The position numbers were made by a program, and so were the translations under genes. A stretch of DNA of 64,000 nt. Origin: Vibrio azureus. GTDB lineage: Bacteria > Pseudomonadota > Gammaproteobacteria > Enterobacterales > Vibrionaceae. Position 1 is the first letter of the stretch; each line of letters opens with the position of its first letter. The notes below the pieces were generated by a model. The model had not been told where the DNA came from, searched no databases, and worked only from the letters and a program-made list of their open reading frames with translations. This document shows positions 45,516-54,702 of this stretch, in pieces. The stretch is from positions 930,001-994,000 of the forward strand of contig NZ_CP018617.1 in NCBI RefSeq assembly GCF_002849855.1. Reading direction: 5' to 3'.

Positions 45516-45604
45516 AGACCATGGTCAGGGTGGTTAAAGCACAACGCAATGCCTCATCAGCTCGATATCATGCCCCCGGGTTCGAGTCCGTATCTGAACG
45601 ACCA
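45516..45604 (+). pseudogene. Degenerate tRNA-like sequence
   Basis: A D-arm-like TCAGGGTGGTTAAAGCACA (45525 on) is followed by a T-loop-like GGGTTCGAGTCC and an encoded ACCA end at 45601-45604. Spacing between them is longer than in a normal class I tRNA. The T-stem lacks a C and the acceptor 3' strand (CTGAACG) has no matching 5' partner, so a functional tRNA is unlikely. It looks like a decayed tRNA or a tRNA-derived fragment. Confidence 0.4.
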
Positions 45605-45638
45605 TTAGTGCATATGTGCTACTTAACTTAACACACAC

Positions 45639-45654
45639 CCACAACATATTGTGG
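45639..45654 (-). promoter_or_regulatory. Candidate NrdR box over the nrdDG start site
   Basis: The 16-bp palindrome CCACAACATATTGTGG fits the NrdR box pattern (xACAAxATATTGTx). It overlaps the predicted transcription start of nrdDG, where a repressor would act. A second, weaker palindrome, TAGTGCATATGTGCTA, lies at 45606-45621, about three helical turns away, as in tandem NrdR boxes. Confidence 0.55.
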
Positions 45655-45655
45655 C

Positions 45656-45699
45656 GTATTAAACGAAAAGCGCCATCTAAATACTTTGACTTTGATCAA
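45656..45699 (-). promoter_or_regulatory. FNR-dependent promoter of nrdDG
   Basis: On the minus strand, TTGATCAAAGTCAA (45686-45699) matches the FNR consensus TTGATnnnnATCAA with one mismatch. A -10 hexamer TAATAC lies at 45656-45661. The spacing puts the FNR site at about -41.5 from the likely start near 45650, the standard class II activation geometry, and suits an anaerobic enzyme. Confidence 0.7.
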
Positions 45700-45911
45700 T
45701 AAAAAGCCGTCGTCGTACAATAAGAAAACAGTGCGAGCCTATTTCTAAAACTGTCAAAAACATGACTCAAACCCGACTGAATTTATAAAAAATTAATGTT
45801 TGTTTTTCAAAAATTGACGCAGACCACTTTTCAGGTTCAATTTCAACAAGCTTTGCTCGCAAAACATCAACATCAGACATTTTCCTCTGAAGATATTGTA
45901 GTAGGATGTTC

Positions 45912-45937
45912 TATATGACCTTAAGGTGCTTAGGTAT
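45912..45937. repeat. Short degenerate Vibrio palindromic repeat
   Basis: The unit TATATGACCTTAAGGTGCTTAG ends in GGTATA. An upstream ATG of the neighbouring nuclease frame lies inside it, which argues for a later start of that gene. Confidence 0.6.
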
Positions 45938-45979
45938 ATTAAAGAATATGCCACGCTGTCAAAAACGAGTTTATCCACG

Positions 45980-46858
45980 ATGATAAGAATATGTTTATTG
46001 CTGACGGTTTTATTGTTTAATCGTCAAGGTATTGCCCAAAACCTCTCATTTACCGAACCTCTAAAATTCACCAGTTGGAACTTTGAATGGTTATCAAGTG
46101 GAAAAGGTAAAGTGATAAGAGACCAGCATGACTTCACTAAGTTGAGTATGTATATGCAGCAATTATCACCAGATGTTCTTGCCTTTCAAGAAGTGGACAG
46201 CACAGCTGCAATCCGAAAAGTGGTAGGAGACAATTACACCATTTACCTCTCCGACCGCGCACAACGCCGTTATCAATCATTACAGTTCAGAGATATTAAT
46301 CAGTACACCGGCTTTGCCGTCCGTAAAGGTTTAGATGTCATTGATGAGCCAGATTTTTCTGTTACCAAAGGGAGGAGTAAGCTGCGATTTGCCAGTTATG
46401 TCGTTCTTAACCCAAACAAAAAGAATGAAATCCATCTGCTATCTGTTCATTTAAAAGCAGGATGCAGCGGGGCCTATAAAAATAGCCGAGACTGTAAAAT
46501 CCTTAAGCAGCAAGGCCAAGCTCTGGCAAAGTGGATGAAAGAACGGGCTTCCAAGAAACAGAAATACGCCGTTCTTGGTGACTTTAATCATAATTTAGCG
46601 TATCGCGGTGACTGGCTTTGGTCGCAAATATCACGCGGCAATAGTGCCAAATTGATGACAAAAAATACGCCAGCTAAGTGTAAAGTACGCTCGAAGAAGA
46701 AACCCAATAAAACTCATCAGTTCCGCTCTTTGATTGACCATATTATTGTCAGCAATGGCGTGGCGGCCTCTGCCAGCATCCAAACACCTTTCAAGAGTCA
46801 AGATGTTCTGGATTACACGCTCAGCGATCACTGCCCTATTTCAACGCAGATCCAATAG
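45980..46858 (+). CDS. Secreted endonuclease/exonuclease/phosphatase family protein
   Basis: The 292-residue protein has a signal peptide (MIRICLLLTVLLFN, cut near GIAQ). It then shows the DNase I-like fold motifs: SWNFEWLSS, LAFQEVD (metal Glu), LSVHLKAGC, LGDFNHN and a C-terminal LSDHCPI with the catalytic His. An extracellular or periplasmic nuclease or phosphodiesterase is likely; the substrate is unknown. ATG 45980 is chosen because the upstream frame to 45926 runs into a repeat. Confidence 0.88.
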   Translation: MIRICLLLTVLLFNRQGIAQNLSFTEPLKFTSWNFEWLSSGKGKVIRDQHDFTKLSMYMQQLSPDVLAFQEVDSTAAIRKVVGDNYTIYLSDRAQRRYQSLQFRDINQYTGFAVRKGLDVIDEPDFSVTKGRSKLRFASYVVLNPNKKNEIHLLSVHLKAGCSGAYKNSRDCKILKQQGQALAKWMKERASKKQKYAVLGDFNHNLAYRGDWLWSQISRGNSAKLMTKNTPAKCKVRSKKKPNKTHQFRSLIDHIIVSNGVAASASIQTPFKSQDVLDYTLSDHCPISTQIQ

Positions 46859-46950
46859 CTCAATAACCCATATATTTAGAAACCTAAGTAATTTAAAACC
46901 TAAGCAACTTAGGCAAGACAAGATAGTAAAAGTAGAAATATTTTAACGAT

Positions 46951-46995
46951 AATATCCAAGCAACCTCGAAAGGCTTGATTCCGAGCGAACACGAT
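46951..46995. repeat. Degenerate fragment of the long Vibrio repeat
   Basis: ATATCCAAGCAACCTCGAAA followed by GGCTTGATTCCGAGCGA resembles the first 40 bases of the long repeat at 28423. The rest of the element is absent. Confidence 0.5.
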
Positions 46996-47080
46996 ATCTT
47001 GTTACAAAAAATCAAGTGGGGATTGTAATTGTTTCAGGTATCACTACAATTCCAAAGAAAACGAACCACGAAACCTGTCT

Positions 47081-48343
47081 ATGCCGAAACTTCATTTAAA
47101 CAGCGCAATGCACCGCACAGATCTGACTGAAATTGAAACCAGCGAAAAAATCCAATCGGCATTAGAACCGAAGTTCCACAAACCCAATGTAAAGCTTTGT
47201 TTAAGTCCGAGCTTAACCGAAAAAAATATCGAACGACGTTGGAAAGTTTTGGAATCATACACCGATAAAACACTATTATTGGATGATTTCACTCGGTCCC
47301 ATTTTGAGCAATATTCGCATAATATTGAACACTTTATTGGTACAGTCAATTTACCAGTCGGCGTTGCAGGTCCACTTCGTGTTAATGGGCTTTATGCCAA
47401 TACCGACTATTTGGTGCCATTAGCCACCACCGAAGCTGCTTTGGTTGCTTCATACAATAGAGGTGCAAATTTAATCACAGCGGCAGGAGGAGCAAGCACA
47501 CTCGTCATTAGTGAAGGGGTAAGCCGTACTCCTGTATTTGCATTTCAATCTCTTGCAGAAGCCGCTCAATTTGTCAGCTGGGTAGTAACACAATATGACA
47601 TTTTCCGTAAAGAAGCTGAGTCCACTACTACGCACGGAAAGCTGAAAGACATTAATGTCCACATCGAAGGTAATCACGTCTACTTAGTGTTTGAATATGT
47701 CACTGGTGATGCTTCCGGACAAAACATGGTTACAATTGCAACGCATAATGTCTTCCATTACATCCTCAATCATAGTCCTGTTACCCCCATCGAAGCCTTC
47801 TTGGATGGTAATTTATCCGGTGACAAAAAAGCCAATAGCCACACATTACGCTCTGTCCGTGGTAAAAAAGTTTCAGCTGAAATCACCATCCCTACAGAGT
47901 TAGTGCAAAAGTACCTACATACTACCCCTGAAAGTATGGTCAAGTTCGGTAAAATGACCATGGTTGGAGGTCTTTTAAGCGGTTCAATTGGCATCAATGC
48001 TCACTATGCGAACGCATTAACCGCCCTTTACATAGCATGCGGACAAGACGCTGCCTGTGTCGCGGAGTCTGCTGTGGGCATCACACGAATGGACGTCAAC
48101 GCGGAAGGTAACTTGTATGCTTCTGTGACGTTACCCAATATTATGGTTGGAACCGTTGGCGGTGGTACGGGACTACCCACTCAAAAAGCATGTTTGGATA
48201 TTCTAGGGCTGCATGGTAATGGTAAAGCCAAAGCCCTCGCTGAAGTCGCTGCTGCTTTATGTTTAGCTGGTGAACTTTCCATCGTGGGTGCATTTTGTGC
48301 CGACCATTTTTCCCGAGCGCACCATAAACTTGCAAGGAAATAA
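47081..48343 (+). CDS. mvaA: Hydroxymethylglutaryl-CoA reductase
   Basis: This enzyme reduces HMG-CoA to mevalonate. The 420-residue protein carries NLPVGVAGPLRVNG, the catalytic Glu region LATTEAALVAS, GDASGQNMV, SGDKKAN with the catalytic Lys, NAHYANALTALYIACGQD with the catalytic Asp, and the C-terminal catalytic His in SRAHHKL. These read like the class I (NADPH-using) form. Vibrios are among the few gammaproteobacteria with this gene. No other mevalonate gene is in the window. Confidence 0.93.
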   Translation: MPKLHLNSAMHRTDLTEIETSEKIQSALEPKFHKPNVKLCLSPSLTEKNIERRWKVLESYTDKTLLLDDFTRSHFEQYSHNIEHFIGTVNLPVGVAGPLRVNGLYANTDYLVPLATTEAALVASYNRGANLITAAGGASTLVISEGVSRTPVFAFQSLAEAAQFVSWVVTQYDIFRKEAESTTTHGKLKDINVHIEGNHVYLVFEYVTGDASGQNMVTIATHNVFHYILNHSPVTPIEAFLDGNLSGDKKANSHTLRSVRGKKVSAEITIPTELVQKYLHTTPESMVKFGKMTMVGGLLSGSIGINAHYANALTALYIACGQDAACVAESAVGITRMDVNAEGNLYASVTLPNIMVGTVGGGTGLPTQKACLDILGLHGNGKAKALAEVAAALCLAGELSIVGAFCADHFSRAHHKLARK

Positions 48344-48384
48344 CCCGTATAGCCAGAACGTTTTTACGCCCAAGTACTCTTTTG

Positions 48385-48415
48385 TACCCAAGTAATTTTA
48401 AGATGCTTGGGTATA
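48385..48415. repeat. Short Vibrio palindromic repeat
   Basis: TACCCAAGTAATTTTAAGAT followed by GCTTGGGTATA forms a hairpin and directly abuts the long repeat at 48414. Confidence 0.8.
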
Positions 48416-48697
48416 TACCCAAGTAACCTCAAGATACTGTGTTCAGCGAGATGACCTTAGCTCTCAGGCGCGGAAACGATTCGAAGATATAGTGGCTCTA
48501 CATTGAGAATCGTTAACAAAGTCTGAGAGTTAAGGACACTCGCCCTTTGGGAGCGTGTCACTGAGCCGACTTCTTGCGTCAGGCAACCGTTTTTCTTACA
48601 AAATAAGAAAGAGCCTGCTATTCCGCTTCGTTGTCTTCCTTGAATTCGACTCAGTGACCTCGCTCTGAATCAAGCATCTTGAAGTCACTTGGGTATA
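48414..48697. repeat. MITE-like Vibrio repeat, full copy B (284 bp)
   Basis: This is the reverse-oriented partner of 28423-28707, with the same terminal inverted repeats (TATACCCAAGTAACCTCAAG at the left, GAAGTCACTTGGGTATA at the right) and matching interior. It lies downstream of the HMG-CoA reductase gene and carries no useful open frame. Confidence 0.9.
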
Positions 48698-48709
48698 AGT
48701 GACTAGCTC

Positions 48710-48741
48710 GTTATACCTCTCTCAAAAAAGAGAGGTATAAC
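48710..48741. terminator. Hairpin between convergent mvaA and fabH, possible terminator
   Basis: A perfect 12-bp stem (GTTATACCTCTC/GAGAGGTATAAC) with an A-rich 8-base loop lies just after the fabH stop. Neither flank has a strong T run. Confidence 0.6.
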
Positions 48742-48768
48742 TTCTCAACATTCTTAAACTATTGTCGC

Positions 48769-49866
48769 TTAAAGATGCTTCTTCCGCGCATTATCAAGAC
48801 AACGCGTAACCGATTCTTGAATTAATTCTGCTGCACTTTGGTGACATTCAGGCAATTGCGCCTCGCTCTCAGCAACCGGCGTTACCCTGTCACCCCACTT
48901 AAGTAAAGCTGCACCCCAAGTGAGACCCGCTCCAAATGCGGCCAGTAGAAGGTTTCCTCCCGGTTTTACCCTACCTTCTTCTAAGGCTTCACACAAAGCG
49001 ATGGGCACCGTTGCTGCAGAAGTATTGCCATATTTATGAATATTGATAAACGCTTTCTCTTCATCTATACCCGTTAATTCACACAAAGTTTGAATGATTC
49101 GAATATTGGCCTGATGAGGGATAACAAGGTCAATATCATCGGTTGTTAGCTCAGCATTTTTTAAGACATTTTTTGCAGCCAGTCCCATCCCTTTTACTGC
49201 GCGTTTGAAAATCTCCTGACCGACAAAATCGAAATGCCAAAATGCGTTATCTGGACAGAAACGATCCATCGCTGAACCAAATTTTGGCACCGATAAAATA
49301 TCGCGCCCATTGGCATCACACCCGACTTTAGACTGCATCAGCCCTAGCGGCTGTTCTGTGCGGCTGAGCACGACCGCCCCAGCTCCATCCGCAAAGAGAA
49401 CGGCAGAGTCTCTTAACGACCAATCAATATAGAACGACAGTCGTTCTGCTCCAATGACAACCGCATGATGGTAATTACCTGCTTGAATTAACCTGGTTGC
49501 TGTTTCTAACCCATAGATAAAACCCGTGCATGCCGCATTTAAATCAAAGGAAGCTGCGGAGCGAATTCCTAAATTCTGTTGAACCTTAGAGGCAATGTTT
49601 GGAATCAAGGTATCAGGCGAGCAAGTCGCAACAATGATAATATCGATATCAGAGACTTCAAGACCAGCCCGTGCTATTGCATGCTGGGCGGCGACGGTTG
49701 CAAGATCAGAGGTATTAACATGGCTGATTCGTCGACTTTCAATCCCTGTTCGAGTCTTTATCCATTCATCTGATGTGTCGATAAACGTACTCAGTTCTTC
49801 ATTAGATAATGTCGCTGGTGGGATACATTTCCCCCAGCCTGTAATTTCAGCATAAAAATTTGTCAT
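48769..49866 (-). CDS. fabH: 3-oxoacyl-ACP synthase III (second FabH)
   Basis: KAS III condenses acyl-CoA with malonyl-ACP to begin fatty acid synthesis. The 365-residue protein has the catalytic Cys in [11 protein letters not shown], His in VIPHQANIR and Asn in [11 protein letters not shown], plus the loop [17 protein letters not shown]. It has a C-terminal extension of about 40 residues compared with the roughly 320-residue housekeeping enzyme. Vibrios carry a second fabH on chromosome II next to a thioredoxin gene, as here. A link to acyl groups for the NRPS cluster is possible but unsupported. Confidence 0.92.
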   Translation of the reverse strand: MTNFYAEITGWGKCIPPATLSNEELSTFIDTSDEWIKTRTGIESRRISHVNTSDLATVAAQHAIARAGLEVSDIDIIIVATCSPDTLIPNIASKVQQNLGIRSAASFDLNAACTGFIYGLETATRLIQAGNYHHAVVIGAERLSFYIDWSLRDSAVLFADGAGAVVLSRTEQPLGLMQSKVGCDANGRDILSVPKFGSAMDRFCPDNAFWHFDFVGQEIFKRAVKGMGLAAKNVLKNAELTTDDIDLVIPHQANIRIIQTLCELTGIDEEKAFINIHKYGNTSAATVPIALCEALEEGRVKPGGNLLLAAFGAGLTWGAALLKWGDRVTPVAESEAQLPECHQSAAELIQESVTRCLDNARKKHL

Positions 49867-50124
49867 CCAAGCACCATTTAATGTTGATTTCTTGGGGATT
49901 TCCCTAGAAGCTGTAAAGATCTTACTCTGCCTAGCCTACTCGTAGGCAGCAGGATGAAAATAAGTATATGCAACAAGTATAATTATGCGAGGTTGAAATT
50001 AAGTCCACTTACATTAATCCGACTCTAGATGATGTCCGGCAATCAATGTATGTTCAATTAAAGCTTCTTTCATGATCGCCTAATTTTCTGCAAATACACA
50101 AAGATAGAAACAAAGGAAAACATC

Positions 50125-50559
50125 ATGTCATCATTTAAAACTCGCTGCCCTTCTTGTGGCAGTTTAAACCGTGTTCCTAATGAACGAGTGTCAGAGTCCG
50201 CAAATTGTGGAAAATGCCAGCAAGCTTTGTTTGATGGAGCACCAATAGAAGGAACGATTGAGAATTTCTCTGCCCTACTAGAAAGTGACCTTCCTGTCGT
50301 TGTCGATTTTTGGGCACCGTGGTGCAACCCTTGTGTTGGGTTTTCCCCAGTTTTCAGTGATGTGGCAAATGAAAAAAATGGCAAGTTACGCTTTGTCAAG
50401 GTAGATACCGAAGCTCAGCAGCAACTTGCCGCTCAATTTGGCATTAGAAGTATTCCTACGGTCATGGTATTTAAAGGTGGTCAGCGCCTTGACACCATCA
50501 ATGGTGCACTGCCTAAGACTCAGTTTGAACAGTGGCTAAATCAAGCACTTAATAAATAA
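50125..50559 (+). CDS. trxC: Thioredoxin 2 with WCNPC active site
   Basis: Thioredoxin 2 is a cytosolic disulfide reductase with an N-terminal zinc module. The 144-residue protein shows the two zinc Cys pairs (CPSCG and CGKCQ, residues 8-32), the active site WAPWCNPC and the conserved cis-Pro in RSIPTVMVF. The active site reads WCNPC where family members normally have WCGPC, which may shift the redox potential. The ribosome binding site is AAAGGAAAA. Confidence 0.93.
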   Translation: MSSFKTRCPSCGSLNRVPNERVSESANCGKCQQALFDGAPIEGTIENFSALLESDLPVVVDFWAPWCNPCVGFSPVFSDVANEKNGKLRFVKVDTEAQQQLAAQFGIRSIPTVMVFKGGQRLDTINGALPKTQFEQWLNQALNK

Positions 50560-50566
50560 TACTAGC

Positions 50567-50597
50567 AGCTGGCCTACTTGTTAGGCTGGCTTTTTTT
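50567..50597 (+). terminator. Terminator of trxC
   Basis: A 10-bp stem AGCTGGCCTA/TAGGCTGGCT (two G-T pairs), a 5-base loop and a run of T follow the stop codon within ten bases. Confidence 0.85.
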
Positions 50598-50734
50598 ACC
50601 CCATCAAATTCTCTAAACTTCGATAAATATTTTTTGTCGACACGACAGAAATTTATCAGTTTACTTGACGATTAAATCACCTATTATGCGCGCCTGATCA
50701 CTCTTTTATTAATCAATTTTTTAGGCGTAAAACA

Positions 50735-51895
50735 TTGGACAACATCGTCAACACCCCAGTATCTCCAAAAGTTACAGTTCCGGTTATTGCACTGTCTCTT
50801 TATGCAGTAGCATCTGGTTATTTAATGAGCTTAATCCCTCTGATGTTGGGCGAATACCACATCTCTGTCGATTACGCGAGTTGGTTGGCCAGTGTTTTTT
50901 ATGGCGGACTTTTGGTGGGTGCTGTTTTTTTTGAACGAGTTGTTCGCCTACTCGGTCACAGACAAGCCTTTGTTGGCTGCCTAGTCGCATTTTCTTGCAC
51001 CGTTATGATTATGCCCTTGCTTCCGAATCCTAGCGTTTGGCTCATTGCCCGTTTTATCGCAGGTATCGCAGTTGCGGGGGTCTTCGTCATTGTTGAGTCT
51101 TGGCTGATGTCAGGAGAAGAAGCCACTCGAGCAAAACGACTCAGTTTTTACATGCTCTCTCTTTATGGTGGCTCAGCTCTTGGCCAGCTTGGTATTGGCG
51201 TATTAGGTGTCAGCGGAGGAGTGCCATTTGTTGCAATCACAACGCTCATCATGATCGCTATATTAGTGTTGCTGTTTATCGACTCTGAACAACCAAAAAG
51301 CCACGAGTCAACGGCGTTATCACTTAAACAAATCATGAAGCTAAGCCATGCCGCTATTATTGGCTGTATCATATCAGGGCTAACACTAGGGTCTATTTAT
51401 GGCATGATGCCAGTGGAATTAGCAAACCGTAATATTAATCATCAAGATATTGGAACCTTAATGGCTTTGGTTATCTTAGGCGGAATGCTGGTTCAGCCAA
51501 TGGTAGCAACACTGAATAAATACATGGGAAGAACCGTACTCATGGCTTTTTTCTGTATATTGGGTATTTTTTCAATCGGGCTGACATTCATCTCAAGCTC
51601 AACAGCAGTCTTAGCCGTCGCTTTGTTCTTGATTGGAATGGCGATCTTTGCCCTATACCCGATTGCTATTAACCTAGGTTGTGAAGGCTTAGAAGAGCGA
51701 TACATCGTCTCTGCAACCCAAGTCATGCTGTTTAGCTACAGCATTGGCTCAGTCGTAGGGCCTGTAGTCGCTGACCAATTTATGGATAAAATACACGGTT
51801 TGTTAGGGTATTTATTTACGGCTTTACTCGCAACGTGTCTCTATATGTTGCTTGCAGCTGCTCGCTCAAAACGTCCAATGGCGACGGGCCTGTAA
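50735..51895 (+). CDS. MFS transporter (YcaD-like)
   Basis: The 386-residue protein has about twelve hydrophobic segments and the major facilitator layout, with GGLLVGAVFFERVVRLLGHR around the first cytoplasmic loop and VVESWLMSGE in the fifth segment, both typical of the YcaD-like group of uncertain substrate. The start is TTG at 50735, with AGG nine bases upstream and no better ATG before the first membrane segment. A single-gene unit; no linked pathway is visible. Confidence 0.85.
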   Translation: MDNIVNTPVSPKVTVPVIALSLYAVASGYLMSLIPLMLGEYHISVDYASWLASVFYGGLLVGAVFFERVVRLLGHRQAFVGCLVAFSCTVMIMPLLPNPSVWLIARFIAGIAVAGVFVIVESWLMSGEEATRAKRLSFYMLSLYGGSALGQLGIGVLGVSGGVPFVAITTLIMIAILVLLFIDSEQPKSHESTALSLKQIMKLSHAAIIGCIISGLTLGSIYGMMPVELANRNINHQDIGTLMALVILGGMLVQPMVATLNKYMGRTVLMAFFCILGIFSIGLTFISSSTAVLAVALFLIGMAIFALYPIAINLGCEGLEERYIVSATQVMLFSYSIGSVVGPVVADQFMDKIHGLLGYLFTALLATCLYMLLAAARSKRPMATGL

Positions 51896-52193
51896 ACAAA
51901 GCCTTAAACTGCAAACTTTCTGGGGTCTGTTTCTCTTTCGAAATAAAACTGTATTCGAAAAGTCAACAGACCCTAAGTCACACTATCCCTAGAGTCGCAA
52001 GAGAACCAAAAGTCAAAAGAGCGCTAAGCTCTCGTTATATTTCAGAGAGTTTTTCCAACTTTCCACCGTCATTGCTAACGCCAAAAACGGGGTTCACCTT
52101 ATCATCACCGCTTCCAACCCAGCAGTTGAAGCACTTATGTTGTAAATGATCACAAAAGTGACTATCCTTCCGTTCGTCACAAAGGAATCAATC
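51896..52193. other. Intergenic region with a long imperfect hairpin
   Basis: Bases 51923-51973 form a hairpin whose outer arms GGGTCTGTT and AACAGACCC are perfect and whose inner arms contain TTCGAA-like pairs. It may end the MFS transcript or fold as a small RNA. The remainder shows no convincing gene. Confidence 0.5.
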
Positions 52194-52370
52194 ATGAACC
52201 GTAAGAAAAAAATTAATCAAATATTAAAAGCCAAGCAGAAGAAAATGAATGCTAAGCTGCATAAAAGTAACAAGCCTCGTTATATTTCAAAAGCAGAACG
52301 CGCTAAAATGGAAAACGAAGAACAGCAGCAACAAGAGCAAAGCTCGGAAAGCTCTCTAACAGAGTCCTGA
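52194..52370 (+). CDS. DUF2986 family small basic protein
   Basis: The 58-residue protein begins MNRKKKINQILKAKQKK, is very basic in its first 40 residues and ends in a Glu/Gln/Ser-rich tail. It fits DUF2986, a small gammaproteobacterial family of unknown function. ATG 52194 has AAAGGA eight bases upstream; the longer frame to 52146 is rejected. Confidence 0.8.
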   Translation: MNRKKKINQILKAKQKKMNAKLHKSNKPRYISKAERAKMENEEQQQQEQSSESSLTES

Positions 52371-52391
52371 ACTCGTTATATCTTATCCAAA

Positions 52392-52416
52392 GGCCATGGT
52401 CTGCATCACCATGGCC
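52392..52416 (+). terminator. Hairpin after the DUF2986 gene, possible terminator
   Basis: A perfect 9-bp stem (GGCCATGGT/ACCATGGCC) with a 7-base loop follows the stop by about 20 bases. The T content downstream is modest. Confidence 0.5.
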
Positions 52417-52460
52417 CCTAATTTGTTCGGTTTCTTATCATCATTTACTTCCAAGTAATA

Positions 52461-52835
52461 TTAACCTGTCTTCGACAAAGCTGACTTTTGTAATACTTGG
52501 TTAATCCCTACTGCTTTTTCAATGACGGTAATTAAATCCCCAGCCGTTACCATGCCTTTAGCCTCAATTGATGCCGTTAGTTGCTCAACCATGAATGGAG
52601 GTAATGCATACTGAGTTGACAACTCATTCTTAAGCGCCTCAATAACAGAATTTGTCTCAGTCAGACTAACATCAACGGCTATCGAATCACGACTTTTATC
52701 CTCTTTACCATAAGGCGCAGAAGCTCTGGCTTTATCTTTCAATTCCATTTGAGCATTAGTTTCTATCACATCGTTCATCTTTTCAGACAGATGAGAGTGT
52801 CCAATACTGTTACATTTATTCATAGCACAACACAT
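52461..52835 (-). CDS. Hypothetical protein (unrecognised)
   Basis: The 124-residue frame gives a soluble protein with a polar N-terminal half and a helical C-terminal half (ALPPFMVEQLTASIEAKGMV, then DLITVIEKAVGINQVL). I do not recognise a family. Alternative start at 52823 removes MCCA. Coding is likely because the product is hydrophilic and regular and no better frame overlaps, but no ribosome binding site is obvious. Confidence 0.55.
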   Translation of the reverse strand: MCCAMNKCNSIGHSHLSEKMNDVIETNAQMELKDKARASAPYGKEDKSRDSIAVDVSLTETNSVIEALKNELSTQYALPPFMVEQLTASIEAKGMVTAGDLITVIEKAVGINQVLQKSALSKTG

Positions 52836-53022
52836 TCACAAAACAAATAACTAAGGCAAGATGCTATACCAAATCTAAAATATCACTTATCAATATTGGA
52901 CAAAGTTTTAACAATTTTAGGTGAAGCTGATAGAGGTACTAAAAAAGAACACAAGCCAAAATAGTGGCTACTTCAACCTACGAACTATTTATTCAATAGC
53001 ATCAATAGATTAAAGCTAGAAT

Positions 53023-53048
53023 AAAAAAAGCGCCCAAAATGACGCTTT
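53023..53048 (-). terminator. Terminator of tnaA
   Basis: On the minus strand an 8-bp stem AAAGCGTC/GGCGCTTT with a short loop is followed by TTTTTTTAT, about 75 bp after the tnaA stop. Confidence 0.8.
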
Positions 53049-53122
53049 AACTTAATGGATTGACTTCACCACTGCTCATTCAATCCTATTACTGCCGCTT
53101 TTGTAGTGACATAGTTAATTTG

Positions 53123-54592
53123 TTATACCTGCGCTATTTCTGAGGCAGTCGCCTGATTGGACAAAACATAAGGGGCTTCGACTTCTTTTAAACGTGCAGT
53201 GAAATGCCTTAGTACTGGTGGTTCATAAGTGAAGGTTAAACCTTTAACCTTGTGCACGTTTTGCTTCACCTTTTCAAACGCTTCAATCACATAATCCATA
53301 TGAGTTTGGGTATAAGTCGCTCTTGGTAATGTCAGGCGCAAAAATTCAGCAGGACAAGACAGTTGCTGGCCCGTTTTGGGATCTCGACCCAGCAATAGCG
53401 AGCCAATCTCAGGCGCTCGTATTCCTGCCACTTTATATAGCTCACACGCTAGAGCATGGGCCGGAAATTGCTCCGGTGGGATATGAGGCAGTAATTTACC
53501 TGCATCAACAAACGCAGCGTGACCACCAGCTTGCTGACAAACAATGCCCAAAGCCTCAAGACCTTCCACTAAATATGCGACCTGAGAAATACGATAAGCT
53601 AACCATTCTTGACGCATGCCATCATAAAGACCAACGGCTAACCTCTCCATTGCTCCTCCTTCAAGCCCGCCATAAGTAGGAAATCCTTCTTGTACCACAC
53701 ATAAAGTCTGACATTCATGAAATACGTCTTTATAGGTGTCATCTTTAAAACAAAGTAACCCACCCATCGGTACCATCGCGTCTTTTTTAGCTGACATAGC
53801 CAAAGCATCAGCATATCGATAACATTCTTGCGTTATCTCTTTGATACTCCAATGTTGGTAACCTGGCTCGCGCTGTTGGATAAAGTACGCATTTTCAGCA
53901 AACCTTGCAGAATCCATGATCACTGGAATGTCATATTTCTTCGCGATCTGATAGACCGCTTTAAGATTCGCAATAGAAACCGGCTGACCACCGGCCGAGT
54001 TACAAGTAATCGTGCTGACAATATAAGGAACATTGTTAGCGCCTGTCTCTCGGATCACGAGTTCAAGTTTGTCTAAATCAAAATTACCTTTGAAGTCTTC
54101 ATTCGTGGAGGTATCAAACGCTCCTTCTGAGTAAACATTGGTTGCGACACAACAGTTAATTTGTGTGTGACCTTGTGTGGTATCAAAAAAGTAATTAGAA
54201 ATCGCTACCATCTTACTACGATCCAAACCTTTTTCTTTTTCTCGCTTCGCTATCAGCACCGGAATGTAAATTTGCTCAGCACCACGACCTTGGTGTGTCG
54301 GTATGGTGAACTCATAACCAAAAATATCCTGAACGGCATTCGCCAAAGCATGATAGCTTCGACTGCCACTGTAGGCCTCATCTCCTCGTAACATGGCGGC
54401 TTGCATTTCTTGAGTGACTGCCCCTGTTCCGCTATCGGTAAGAAGGTCGATAAAAACATCATCACTCGAAAGCAAAAACGGGTTCATGCCTGCTTTAATG
54501 ATTGCTTCTTCTCGATAAGCTCGGGTTGTTCTTTTCACCGGTTCTATAACACGGATACGGAAAGGTTCTGGTAAGTGTTTAAAGTTTTCCAT
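53123..54592 (-). CDS. tnaA: Tryptophanase
   Basis: Tryptophanase splits L-tryptophan into indole, pyruvate and ammonia; indole is a signal in vibrios. The 489-residue protein matches E. coli TnaA (471) over its length: [32 protein letters not shown], the PLP-lysine motif [12 protein letters not shown] and [10 protein letters not shown]. The gene follows a candidate tnaC leader and, unlike E. coli, has its permease upstream of the leader instead of downstream. Confidence 0.97.
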   Translation of the reverse strand: MENFKHLPEPFRIRVIEPVKRTTRAYREEAIIKAGMNPFLLSSDDVFIDLLTDSGTGAVTQEMQAAMLRGDEAYSGSRSYHALANAVQDIFGYEFTIPTHQGRGAEQIYIPVLIAKREKEKGLDRSKMVAISNYFFDTTQGHTQINCCVATNVYSEGAFDTSTNEDFKGNFDLDKLELVIRETGANNVPYIVSTITCNSAGGQPVSIANLKAVYQIAKKYDIPVIMDSARFAENAYFIQQREPGYQHWSIKEITQECYRYADALAMSAKKDAMVPMGGLLCFKDDTYKDVFHECQTLCVVQEGFPTYGGLEGGAMERLAVGLYDGMRQEWLAYRISQVAYLVEGLEALGIVCQQAGGHAAFVDAGKLLPHIPPEQFPAHALACELYKVAGIRAPEIGSLLLGRDPKTGQQLSCPAEFLRLTLPRATYTQTHMDYVIEAFEKVKQNVHKVKGLTFTYEPPVLRHFTARLKEVEAPYVLSNQATASEIAQV

Positions 54593-54702
54593 CTAGACTG
54601 CCTTTAATATTGATTCTTTGGATTTAAGCCATCAATAAATTACATATGCAATGGCTTCAGATATCAGGGCAAACCGTTAATAACAAAACGATTTGCTGTT
54701 TA

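Larger units (their letters stand above)
45402..45979. other. Intergenic region: nrdD leader, regulatory sites, tRNA-like remnant
   Basis: This 578-bp gap holds the nrdDG promoter and a leader of about 250 bases on the minus strand. It also contains a tRNA-like sequence on the plus strand (45516-45604) and a short degenerate Vibrio repeat (45912-45937) just before the plus-strand nuclease gene. Confidence 0.6.

Noticed and set aside
45525..45604. Functional tRNA gene
   Set aside because: The acceptor and T stems do not pair and spacing is abnormal, so it is listed only as a remnant.
49867..50124. Small gene between fabH and trxC
   Set aside because: No frame with a plausible start, ribosome binding site and composition was found.
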